From positions 558,001 through 622,000 of the forward strand of contig JABSSW010000011.1 of assembly GCA_018902385.1 (NCBI GenBank): a DNA stretch of 64,000 bases, in the 5' to 3' direction. Below, piece by piece: positions 33,301 through 43,460 of the stretch; position 1 is the first letter of the stretch; each line of letters opens with the position of its first letter. Both the position numbers and the translations under genes were made by a program. The notes beneath the pieces were generated by a model, which did no database searches, was not told the DNA's origin, and worked only from the letters and a program-made list of their open reading frames with translations. The stretch comes from Physcia stellaris (lineage: Eukaryota; Ascomycota; Lecanoromycetes; Caliciales; Physciaceae).

Positions 33301-35312
33301 AGTTGGGCTTGATGCGGCCATGTAGTCATTGCACTTTGAGGGCGTGGTACAACCTCAAGGGCGGGCCGGACAATGTCCGCAGTAGACCAGTCATTCGAAG
33401 GATCTGCACAAGCCACGGTGCCGCGTAGTGACTGACGCGGTGCTTCCTGAAGGTTCGAAATAGAACTTTGTTGCTTTGACCATCGGTCGTAGTGGTTAGA
33501 TGCATGGTCGACCTCTGGCTCGCCCTGCAAGGGCTGGCCGATATCATCCCTCGAAGTATAACCGCTGTCGTAGAAGTTGGCGCGTGAAGGCTTGTAGTCA
33601 GGTGTTTGGTTGATTGCGCGTTCTGATCCAGAGGATCCTTGAGACCTTGACAAGGTGTTGCTAGAAAGTGAGTCGTATCGGTCATAGCTGCCTCGGTCAC
33701 CGGGTGAGAAGTCGATGCGGTTGTTCGGTGGTCTTTGGCTTAAGTTTCTTGGCGCGACCTCACCATTTAGAATGCGATAGGCAGCTTCCTTAGTACTGCT
33801 ATCAGCATGCCGGCCTGCTGCTTCGTCGTTGACGAAAGTCTGCCAAACGTCCCCACGTGTTACATGGGTCCCTGAAGCCCGAGTCGCTTCATCCTGAGTG
33901 GACACTTGAGCCGATGGCAGGGATCGCCCTTCGGCAGCCTCTCCGCTGTTGTGATATGAATCTGTATTACGAGGCGCCGCTTTGTATGGACTCGGCGGGA
34001 GCTCTGACATGTAGTCTTGTGCAAAGACGAAAGCACGGTCTGGTGACTGTGAGCGCTGGTTCGGCTGCAAGAAATAATCTCCATTTTGCGCTTGCGAGCT
34101 ACCAAGAGCCTGGTTATCTTGAGTTGCATCAGACTCGTCCAATGGCAAGGAGCATGGAAGACGTTGGCTCGCAACAGTTCCCCATTCTCTCTCATATTTC
34201 AGAGGGCTGCCGCGTCTTTCGTGAGGTTTGGGTGTTACATTCGTTGAGACGTTCGCCATTGTCAAAACAGAAGAGTCGTCTTCACTTCTGTTCCCTTCAG
34301 ACGCTGTGTAATACTCAACGTCTTCATGGCTAGCGTATCCGAACCCTGGGGTTTGTACATGGGCGGGAGCAGGGGCATTGACCTCCGGAGAGCTTGTATC
34401 GTTTGTAATCCTTAAAGTACCTAAACCAAGGCCTCCAAGCTGGTTGAAGTGTGTAGGAGTTGATCTTCCATTGTCCGTTCTTGCAATTGCGGCATTTCGG
34501 CATGAAGCCAATGCTGCAAGATTATCCAAGGGTGACAAGGATGGCTCATCCATGTTGTACCAGTGTTTTTCACCTTCTTGTCCCGGCTGCGGAGGCTTTC
34601 GGAGCAAGTCGTCAGGAGATCGCGTTGCCAGTCCAGGAGTGTAGAGTGAGCGTCTCCTGATCGGAGATCTCATTGCATCAGGATGCTTGTCTTCATCAAC
34701 CGGCTCGGGCACATGATTGCGTGCGGCGACGCTGTCGGTGAATGCTTTATGTGTGATTTCCTGGCGAATAAGCTCAGAGTGCTCGTTGTCGAGCTCTCGA
34801 CTCGAGGGACTTGACAGTTGAATTGTGGAGGATTTGCCCGTGGTGAGATGGTAGAGAGAAGAGCTACTCCTCGATAGCCTTTCTCTGACGCCACGCTTGC
34901 TGCTCTTTTGCTTTTGGATTGTCTCGTCGTCCGACGACTGACCATGCAGGTATTCCCGAATCTTCGACCGTGATTTCCGCCGACTTCTGCGTTCTCCATT
35001 CTGAGCTGCTATGATGGTTGCATTCTCACCAGACAAAGCTGGCTCATTAGGCACGATAGGCGAGGAAGGCTGGCTCTGCTGGTCTGAGAGGCTTAGAAGA
35101 TTAGAAGAGGAGCCCGAGGTGTTGGTTCGAGGTTTCGAAAGTCGCTGTGTAGGAGCATCGCAGGCTGGCCAGATTTTGCCTGGCATGTTGGCCCTAATCA
35201 TATGGAGAAAGAGTGCTGAGCTGAAATAATATAGCAATTGGAACAGAGTCGGGGCCACAAGCCAGGCCAGTGAAAGGAGACTATGTTTGTTATTTGAATC
35301 CAGTGGGATCAA
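30368..35312 (-). CDS. Large Ser/Pro-rich unknown protein, frame broken near its 3' end
   Basis: One long frame of about 1600 residues, mostly disordered, rich in Ser, Pro, Arg and Thr, with basic clusters (GERRSRRKSRSKIREYL) and many SP/TP sites that kinases could use. I recognise no domain. The long frame starts at 35312, but the first 42 residues are hydrophobic (LLSLAWLVAPTLFQLLYYF) and may be an artefact. The start MPGKIWPACDAPT (ATG at about 35186) is an alternative. The long frame ends at 30507. However, the sequence after a G6 run (30572-30577) clearly codes in another frame: SRFENLSGRYQGGLEYGYE and KVYGIDLSDVPIFVRQGPL, ending at 30368. One base too many in the run explains it. Such proteins are common in ascomycetes and often act in polarity or signalling, but no function can be given. 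Confidence 0.75.
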
Positions 35313-36337
35313 CTGGTTGTCTGGTAGATGGTTTGTATGTGGACAATGATGAACTTCAAGGTAGATGACAGCTAGCGGCTCCGGACACTGGCTATACCAA
35401 CCTTAAGGCTGGCGTGAAAGAGGGTCTCGGAGAAGGGCAGGTTAAGCACCGAGGCGTGCATGTAGTATTCTCTGAGCTCATATCGCTAAGCAAAGGTTTG
35501 GAACAGAGTTTATACGGTCTGAATCGCGGCGACAAGGCGGAAGGTGTACAATAGCGAGTGGAAGTGTCAGGGAAGGAAAGGAAAGGCTAGAGTGGCTTTG
35601 GGTTTTAGGGAAATGCAGGAAGTTCGTGCAAGGTGTTGAAGCTGTCGGGGAAGTACCTTAAGGTACTTGTAAACAAAAGTGTGGCGCATGTGGCTTGACG
35701 ATCTTTAGATTCGCTTGGCTCGCTTGGGCTTCCTCGACTCTACTGGAGCGATTCACATCGATCGACAAGACTTGCATGTTCGAGAATCAAGATCCACGCG
35801 GCTCGATGCACAGTCCGTGAAACCGGATTTGATTTGTGGCTGTGCTTGATCGCAACTGCAGTCTGCGAGAAGCGCTTGGCCATCTCGTCGATCGTTATGT
35901 CACGCCATCTCGTTCTTCTGGGAACACACCAGAATCTCGTTCGTGTGTATATAAGGTATCAACTCGAACATAGATGCATATTTTCATAGTGGAGAGAGCC
36001 GTACTTCAACATTTGAACTTCGGAACATTTGGAGTGTCATGGCAACCTTATTCTCTAGCGTCGAAGCTTGTCAAGAACTCCATCTTGCTCCGGCTCTGGT
36101 CACCGAACGACAGTACATTCGATAGCTACGAGCTACTCGTACCTGGCGGTGATAATCCAGAGGAGCCGGTGGTGTTTGCCATCGACTTATTTGGTGAAAG
36201 CTGATAAGAGCAAGGCTGATAAGAGCCAAGGCAACTTATGCATGAACGCGCGTCTGCCCTTATTCATCGCTGGACGAACACCACCACAACGCAGTATAAA
36301 TGAGCCGACTGGTTCTGAATAGACTAGTTTGTATCCC
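35313..36337. promoter_or_regulatory. Divergent intergenic region, 1 kb
   Basis: Lies between the long Ser/Pro-rich gene (minus) and the ATG10-like gene (plus). A GTACCTTAAGGTACTT palindrome sits at about 35654. A short repeat of GATAAGAGC/AAGGCTGATAAGAGC occurs near 36200-36225; GATAAG matches the GATA-factor core (HGATAR). No gene is supported. Confidence 0.4.
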
Positions 36338-37660
36338 ATGGATCCTCCCTCTTCTGGCTTCCTCTCGGATGAAGCCTACGTGGATGCCTGCCAAATGTTA
36401 GCGGAGCGTAGTAGAGGATCAGAAACACCTGAATTGAATTTCCAGCTTCGTCATGAGGTATGAAGTGGATTTCTATATTTAGGCTGCTTGAAAACCACCG
36501 CAAATTAAGTGAAATTCAATTGCAAGATGTCAAGAATTGACGATTGATTTCTTCATGCTCTTTTCCCGGCAGGCGAAACCCCGCTTTGGCTGTCTAGGCA
36601 GACTTGAAGAATTGTATCTCTTTCTGCTGCCGATACATGTCTGTATGGGGATATCTACACAGGTTTCACAGGCTTTCAGTGTGAACGTGTGAGAAAGGGT
36701 ACCGAACGAAGCCTAGATCCATTTGGACTACATCGAGGAGGGAGGCAAGACCCCGACTGCTAACCTATGTCATTCTGCAAGTCGAATAACTCAGATTTTT
36801 ACGTCCTCGAATATGAAAATTCACCGTTGATCACAAAGACCACTATCCAAACATGTAGCTTGCAGCCTCTGATAGATTCTTCATGACATTTTTACCTTCT
36901 CTTTTTAATTTGTGTTCTTACCGTACAAGATGTTGTCTCATTGCTATTTAGAAATGAAGAGGAATCTTCAAAGGAGCCTCCAACAAATTCAACGAATGCA
37001 CATGGCTGAGTTCCCGCTCACGATTTACAGCAAGGAACCAAGTACTTTACCACAATCCGAAGCATCGATTGCCCTCCTTCCGCGACAACCGAACCAAGTC
37101 CAGACGAAGAAGAAGAAGACGAAGATGCTGAAGGCGACAATGACCAAGTATGTTCCTCATCCCAACTCCAAAGGACACTTGATTTCTAATGCCACAATTA
37201 GTCGGCGATCCACCACCCTTCCCAAACCTCCTCGCAGACCTCAGTAGCCTACTCCATCATCCACTCCCCCACCTACCAGGTCCCAGTCCTCTATTTCTCA
37301 TTTCGAAATCTACCATCGACGTACAATCCAAACAGCCTCGACACGGTCTATCAACTGCTCGCCCCAAAAGAAACGAGGCAAGATCTCGAGAGCTTCGGTG
37401 TGATGGGTGCGATCAGCATGGCTGTCAGTACATCTAACACCTCACAGCCTTCGACAAAGACTGATGTGAAATTACAGAATCATCCAATTACCGATTTCCC
37501 GTGCTTCTTTATCCATCCTTGCAATACAGCCGAAGCAATGGGCGAGCTCCTTCGAGGGAGGGCGGTTGGTGCGTTTGAGTATCTTCTTATTTGGTTGGGA
37601 TTGGTGGGCAGCTGCGTTGGGCTTTTCGTGCCCAAGGAATTTGCCTTGAGCGCGGAGTAG
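36338..37660 (+). CDS. ATG10: Atg10-like E2 enzyme of autophagy, middle part unresolved
   Basis: Atg10 is the E2-like enzyme that links Atg12 to Atg5. The 3' part is clear: exon 37202-37423 holds SVAYSIIHSPTYQVPVLYF, and exon 37478-37660 holds TDFPCFFIHPCNTAEAM, the active-site HPC motif of the Atg3/Atg10 fold. Phases agree and the stop is at 37658. Upstream, the frame ending at 37147 reads GTKYFTTIRSIDCPP and an acidic run. The same frame continues upstream to about 36917 through a single TGA at 37007-37009, where the family usually has a Trp. A likely first exon is 36338-36457 (MDPPSSGFLSDEAY). How it joins is unclear. Either there is an extra intron or the gene carries a nonsense change. 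It is convergent with the RRM gene. Confidence 0.75.
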
Positions 37661-37933
37661 TAGCAGAGGAAGAGGGATCTTAGTTAGCTTTGGGAATATC
37701 AAACTTGTGAAGGTGACAGTTTATTGCCTTTGGCACTTCAGCGTCCGCGCCACGCATCTCATTGATGTTTTCTCCTAATCAGAGAACCACGCCTTCAAGC
37801 ACGACAGCCTTCATGTCTTCAAACATGAATGGCACCATTTATATCCCCCCAGAACTCCTCGCTAAGATGCAGAAGAAACCTGCCATGCTTGCACTGTTAA
37901 TCCTTCCTGGACCTGAAAGCCTTTCACCCTCCC
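37661..37933. other. Short convergent intergenic region
   Basis: 273 bp between the stop codons of the ATG10-like gene and the RRM gene. Terminators of both must lie here. Nothing specific is seen. Confidence 0.5.
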
Positions 37934-38676
37934 TCAATCACTATCCCCACTCTCCTCCTCCATCTCAACATCATCATCGCTCTCCTCCTCCATCGGCGCC
38001 CCCTCCTCATCCTCATCCCCACTCTCCTCCCTCAGCCTCTTAACCCCCTGCGGACCTTCACTCGCGCCCCTCCCCTCCCCCTCCCTATCCCCATCAACCT
38101 TCGCCCCCAAACCCCCTGTCGGCGCCGGCGCCGGCGGAATAGGCGGCAAACCACCCACCCCAGCCCCAGGCGGCCTCCCAAAAATCGCCTGCTGCAAACT
38201 CGTCACCTCGCTCCCCCCCTTCCCCTTCGCCTCCGCCCCCGCAAAAGTCCCCTCCAATCTCCCCAGCACATGGCTCCTGCCCTTGGCATACTCGACCCTC
38301 AGCTCCTGTCCAAAGAACTCGCGCCCGTTCTCGGCGCGCAGGGCGGCGGTCGCGTCGCGGATGTCGCGGAAGACGATGTGTGCTTGGGAGCGCATCGCTG
38401 TGGTGCGCAGCGCGATGACGTCCAGGACGGGGCCGTGCGTGCTGAAGAGGGTGTAGAGTGATAGGCGTAGGGAGGGTTTGGGGAGGGTGCGGGAGCGGGG
38501 GGGGAGGGAGGTTATGTAGAGTCTGTTGGGGGGACGGGGGGTTAGTGAAGGGGTCATGGAGGAGGTGGGAAGGGAAGAGGGGTGGAGGAGGAGGGTGGGA
38601 GGGACTCACGTTTGGTTTGGGGGGTTGGTGGATTTTGATGGGGGCCGTTGTGGGTTGCCATGGCGCGGGTGGCCAT
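37934..38676 (-). CDS. MSL1: U2 snRNP B''/U1A-type RRM protein, frame broken in exon 1
   Basis: A spliceosomal RNA-binding protein that contacts the U2 (or U1) snRNA stem loop. Exon 1 is 38676-38610, exon 2 is 38522-37934, joined by a GTGAGT/AACAG intron. Exon 2 gives LYITSLPP (RNP2), the block SLYTLFSTHGPVLDVIAL, RSQAHIVF (RNP1) and YAKGRS. A Pro/Gly-rich linker and a strongly acidic tail (EEESDDDVEMEEESGDSD) follow. The two exons as written are out of phase by one base. One more C in the C6 run of exon 1 (plus-strand G6, 38619-38624) would give PPNQT before LYITSL, exactly the family pattern. Fungi often have a single protein in place of U1A and U2B'', and I cannot decide between them. GC content is markedly high. 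Confidence 0.85.
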
Positions 38677-39053
38677 TGTGGAAGGTGAGGTGGTGGATAA
38701 ATTTGATTTGAGGTTATGGTGGGCGTGAGATGTGGGAGGGAGCTTGGACGCTGGCAGTATGATTTTTGAAGCAATAATATCTTGGAGAGTCGTGGAGAAT
38801 TCGAGATTTATGGTTGCCCAATCAGTGCGAACGGATATGCTTACGTAGTCAATTGCTTGGCATAAAAATTTTTTGAGCTGAGTTTGTGCATTGTGTGTTT
38901 ATTTTCGCCGTTACAATATTAATGACTGTTCACTGGGCAATAGAAAAGGTAGGATGAATCAGCTGAGTGAAGAATCTGGTGTAATCATAGAACTTTCATG
39001 ATACTCTTTGTATGTCGATACGTAGTTGCTTTCCCAGACTAAGTCGTCCTGCC
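38677..39053. promoter_or_regulatory. Promoter region of the RRM gene
   Basis: About 380 bp upstream of the minus-strand RRM gene, also reaching the 3' end of the next minus-strand gene. No further gene supported. Confidence 0.4.
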
Positions 39054-40453
39054 TCAGTCCCTCTCCCTCCAATTTCCATTACTCTCATCACATTCCATCT
39101 GCTCAGTCGGCGCCTTCAATCCCCCTAGCCGGAACATTGAATGTTCATGCACGACGCCTGACTCAGACACGCAGCATTTCCTCGAGATGTAGGTACAATT
39201 GCAGGGGCAAGCAAGGTTGGAAAGATACCTAGTCACTGCGTCGCTGTTGCTGTTGCGAGTCCCTTCAACATCAGTGGTACTACTGTTGGAGCTAGCCGAA
39301 GCAAGAGCAGTGATATTGCTTCCACTCTCCAAGAGCCCACGTCCAGCACCACTCGCCAGGTCCGCGAGTGGCATCCGACAGCTACTACTCCACCACTCGA
39401 TCCCTTTATCAGCAACACACTTGCACCCTTCTGATCTGCAATCGGTTGCCCTTGAACAGTAAGGGCTACGTTCACATTGAGCCGCTGCTGCGGGTCGTGT
39501 TCTCTGCCTGGAACCAGAACTGCTTGACTCTGCTTGGCTTCCTTCCACGGGTTTTTCTTCTGTAGGTCCTAGGAAAGGATTGGTGTTTTGAGAGGTAGGT
39601 CCAGCGATGTTGATCGAGGCATAGTCCATGATTCGCCCAGCGGCCACGTCCGCGCGGACGACATCGGCGAAGCGCGAGAGAGGATGGTAGAGGATTAGGG
39701 TGAGGCGGTAGTGTACGCCCACTGTTCCAGCCAATGTAATCACGAATCAGCTCGAGACCACGATCCATGGGCTTGAACTGTGGAAGACCCATTGTTGAGA
39801 TAGAAAGAGGATGGGTAAATGGGAGTATGAGGACATGGAAACATGGAAACAGTAGATAGAAATCTTAAGAGCAAGAAGTGACCGGATCGAGTGTGACGTA
39901 CCCGCATCAAAGCTACCCCCTTCCAGTAATCCAAGGGGCAGCGTCGCAGGCGTGAGGCATTCAAAAAGAATTGAGGTAGCACCTTCCGCAATATCGGCAT
40001 ACGTCCCAATATCATACATCGGCTGCCCATTCGGATGGAGGTTCGGACTCAGGAGCGCGCTGCATTCATCTACCCAATCATGCTTCGTCAGCCTTCGTCG
40101 TACCATCAATCTATCTCATATCTCGATATGTTCTTCTGATATTTAATAATAGAGAAGAAGAGGTAGAACAACGCACGATCGTGCCACGTGCGAGGTAAGT
40201 CAACCCTCATGCCCCACTCCTTCCACAACACATCATGGGGGCGGCGACTGGGGCTGCCGATTGCACCGAAGAAATGGCTTTTCTTGTCGAGGGATGAGAG
40301 ACCCTTATTGCCAGGTCGGCTGAAGAAGATGTCCTGGCAGTCTTGGTATGGGGGCGTGCCGTAGAGGGCGGCATTGCAGGTAGGTATAGTGAAAGTTGGT
40401 AAGGGGAGAACCAGTAGGGAAAGGACAGGAAAGAGAGACAGGGGATGCATCAT
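39054..40453 (-). CDS. Predicted secreted cysteine-containing protein, unknown family
   Basis: Exon 1 (40453 to about 40177) encodes a signal peptide (MMHPLSLFPVLSLLVLPLP) followed by IPTCNAALYGTPPYQDCQD, so the protein is exported. Exon 2 (about 40114 to 39917) reads KHDWVDECSALLSPNLHPNG and ATSILFECLTPATLPLGLLE. From 39777 the sequence reads MDRGLELIRDYIGWNSG and then, one base out of frame near 39718, YRLTLILYHPLSRFADVVRA. It runs on to a Ser/Asn/Cys-rich end (NLACPCNCTYISRKCC) and a stop at 39054. The coding signal is strong but the exon borders in the middle do not fit perfectly, so one intron is mis-set or an indel is present. I do not recognise the family. The C-terminal cysteines suggest disulphides. 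Confidence 0.6.
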
Positions 40454-41396
40454 TGACAGCTACGACCAGTGAGTAGGGAGAGAGGTAGGTGGGAGCGGGA
40501 GAGGCATTTATCCAAGTCATTTGAGAAGGGAACGGAGTAGTATCCACGCGTCATTCGATGGGGACCGTGACTGATTCCAGGCGTTGATAAGAGCAATTCT
40601 TTGGAGAGCGCTTCTGAGCTGACCTCCCGTGCAGATTCCAAGACGGAATGTCTCCACCGTAGCCGTACACATTGTGAGCGTTGCGACAGCAAAAGAGTCG
40701 GATGATCCATCATGACGGAAAAATGCCAAGGAATGTGTGGATATCCCACAGTCCGAATGTGGCCATGTGTGCGAGAGTTGTACTTGGCAGCTCGACTTTA
40801 TACAGTTCAGGTCGCATCCGGACATGCTTCTGAGACGAGACGATCTTGGCAAGATAGATGTTAAGACTTTTGTTGGCGACGTGAGTGGATGAATCCCACG
40901 TTTCGGGGACGGCAAGAGCCGCCCGAGCCACTGAACGATGAGAGAGAACATGAGGCGGTGGCGAGGGGCGATGGCAATTGCGTCTCTTTCCTGCGCCTTG
41001 GTTACGCAACATGCAGTTCAAGCACGATCGCGGGCGAGATAGAGCGGATATGAAACTGACGATTGCAGCTTGTGAATCCAAAATGTTTGGCCCATCGACA
41101 ACTCACAACTCACCAAGAGTGGGATAGGAGATGAGCAAGTCACATATCAAAGAGGAGAAAACAAGTGACTACAAATTGTCTATTTTGATTGCGTGCTGTA
41201 TGTAGATGATAAGTCGTAATCTATGAGAGTCTATTCCAAACCAAGCGAAAAAGGACAATGATTCCACCAGACCCACCATTCCAGCTCAACACCTTGCTGG
41301 GTAACAAAATCCGCGACCTTTGCTCACAATGACAAGAAACACGAGAGTGAAGTTCGAGCGCTGTTTTTGAGGTGATGCAATCCTCTAACGTCCCAT
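40454..41396. other. Intergenic, 0.9 kb
   Basis: Promoter side of the secreted-protein gene and 3' side of the MFS gene. Short minus-strand frames (40710-41081 and others) have no recognisable features and I did not call them. Confidence 0.45.
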
Positions 41397-43160
41397 CTAG
41401 CCATGCTTGAAGGTCTGCTTCTCCTCAAAGGCACCATCATCCATATGACGATTGGCATTGGGATCGAGAGACATGCCGCGAGCGACGCTGCCGCTGCGGA
41501 CGGGAAGGCCAGTCTCGGGATCGAGGACGGAGTGACCGCGTTGGGCAGCTTGAACGAGCTCGGGGTTCTGCTCCTTGAGGATCTTGAAGTTGCGCTCAGC
41601 CTCCCAGTTCCAGATGCTGTCGGATGCGAAGAGCAGGTTCATTTCCTCGAGAGTGCGCTGGTTGGATTCGGGGTACAGAGCCCAGACCATGGGAATGGTG
41701 ATGGCGTTGGCGGCGGCGAAGATGTAATAGGTCTTCTCGTTGAGAGCCTTGAACATGACGGGGCAGAGAAGGGTGAGCCAGCCATTGCCCATGGACCAGC
41801 CGACGACACCCCAGGCGTTACCCTTGGCACGGACCTCGAGAGGGAAGATCTCAGCGGGGTACAACCATGGGACGGTGAGCCAGGTAGCACCGAAAGTTGC
41901 TGTAAAGAGGAAGATCATGGCGACTGCACCAGATGAAAGGGACTTGGCTGCGGGAGATCCGAGAGGGTGGTTCTGGGCTGCGCGAGAGAGACCACCGGCA
42001 AGGAAGAGAGAGATACCCTGTACGACTGATCCCCAGTAAAGAGTCCAGCGGCGGCCAATACGATCGAGAGTGAAGACACAGATGAGAGTGGACATCATAT
42101 AGGTGATGGTATTCAAGCCGGAGATCCAGGCGACGTCGCTGTTGCCAATACCAGCTGTGCGGAAGATGGTAGGAGCGTAGATTGTGACACCAGCGATTCC
42201 AATCCATTCCTGCATGATTTGGAGCCAGATGACGAGTTGGACACGACGACCAGTGTGAAGCTTGCCAGAGCCGAGACCGAAAAGCATAGCGATATAGGAT
42301 TGACGGTTGGCGGTCTTGCGCTCAAGTTCGGCGATGTTGCGGACATCCTGGAATTCGGCTTCGGCCTTGCCCATATCCTCTCCGGTTTCGCCACGAAGAC
42401 GACCAAGGATGTAGCGAGCTTCCTCCTCACGGCCGACTTTGACGAGCCAACGTGGAGATTCGGGGAAGATCCAAACGATACCGAAGAGGAAGAGAAGAGG
42501 TGCAATCTGGAAGGCAATTGGGAATCGCCATACGAAGGAAGATTGGCCTTGCATGTAGAATGAGCAGCCATATTCAAGCCAATATGCAACCACGACACCG
42601 AAGATGTTCAGGGTGAACTCGATAGCAATGAATTGACCTCGAGATGTGTGATCGGCGGTTTCGGTCGCCCAGACAGGAACAATGGCGTTCAAGATACCGG
42701 TTCCCCAGCCATTAACAAGACGGGCGAGAATCATCCAGTTCGAGTTCATAGCAGAGGTTTGAAGAGAGGCGCCGAGGACGGCCCAGGCGGCACCAAGCGC
42801 GATTGTCTTGATACGTCCATATTTGTCACCGAACCAGCCACCAACCAAACAGCCAACAAGAGTTCCGACGTAATAGATGGAAACCTAGAACGAGTCAGCG
42901 AAGCTCACACCAGACGAGACATCAATACTTACAATGCCTCCCTGTAGTAGTGTATCATCAATGACCGGTGCGTCATCATCACCTTTGTGCCCAAATTTCA
43001 TGGTGTACTCATAGTAGTCCTGGGCGTTGTTGACACCGCCCATCATACCTTGATCATAACCGAAGAAGAAGATGGATAAAGCACAGACGCAGTTGATAGC
43101 AATGAGAAGATTCTTCTTCTCAAGCTTATGGACGACATTCGCGCTGCCGATGCGATCCAT
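41397..43160 (-). CDS. MFS sugar transporter
   Basis: A 12-helix plasma-membrane transporter of the sugar porter family. Two exons, 43160-42933 and 42884-41397, joined by a 48-nt GTAAGT intron in phase 0, give 571 residues. Visible signatures are FFFGYDQGMMGGVN in helix 1, GDKYGR in the loop after helix 2, PESPRWLVKVGREEEA before the central loop and DRIGRRWTLYWG after helix 8. The C-terminal motif reads PESNQRTLEEMN where most relatives have PETKGRTLEE. The substrate cannot be read from sequence; hexose, polyol and sugar-acid carriers share these motifs. The start MDRIGSANVV fits the family. Two CreA-like SYGGRG sites lie upstream. Confidence 0.93.
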
Positions 43161-43460
43161 GGCGACGACGGCCCTATGGGGCTAGCCTACTCGAGGATGT
43201 ATAAAGAAGGTTTCCAACAGACCCTATGCTCTGCAAGGGTTGTGTTCAAAGAGAGGACTGATAAAAGAAGGAAGAGATGGAGACTCTTGAAGGAGGCTGC
43301 GGAGGAATGGCTGATCCGTTTAATGAAGAGGAGACAGACAGGGAGAAGTCTTATATATCAGAAACACCCCAGAGTATCTAGCTTCCACGTCCAGATTTGG
43401 GGTAACCGTGGAGAGAGGGTGTGGAACTTTCACGCGAAACACAAAGCTAGTGTCTGGGGC
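43161..43460 (-). promoter_or_regulatory. Upstream region of the sugar transporter with CreA-like sites
   Basis: CTGGGG at 43454-43459 and its complement CCCCAG at 43367-43372 match SYGGRG, the core bound by the carbon-catabolite repressor CreA/Mig1. Such short sites occur often by chance. A sugar transporter is a plausible target. Confidence 0.3.
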
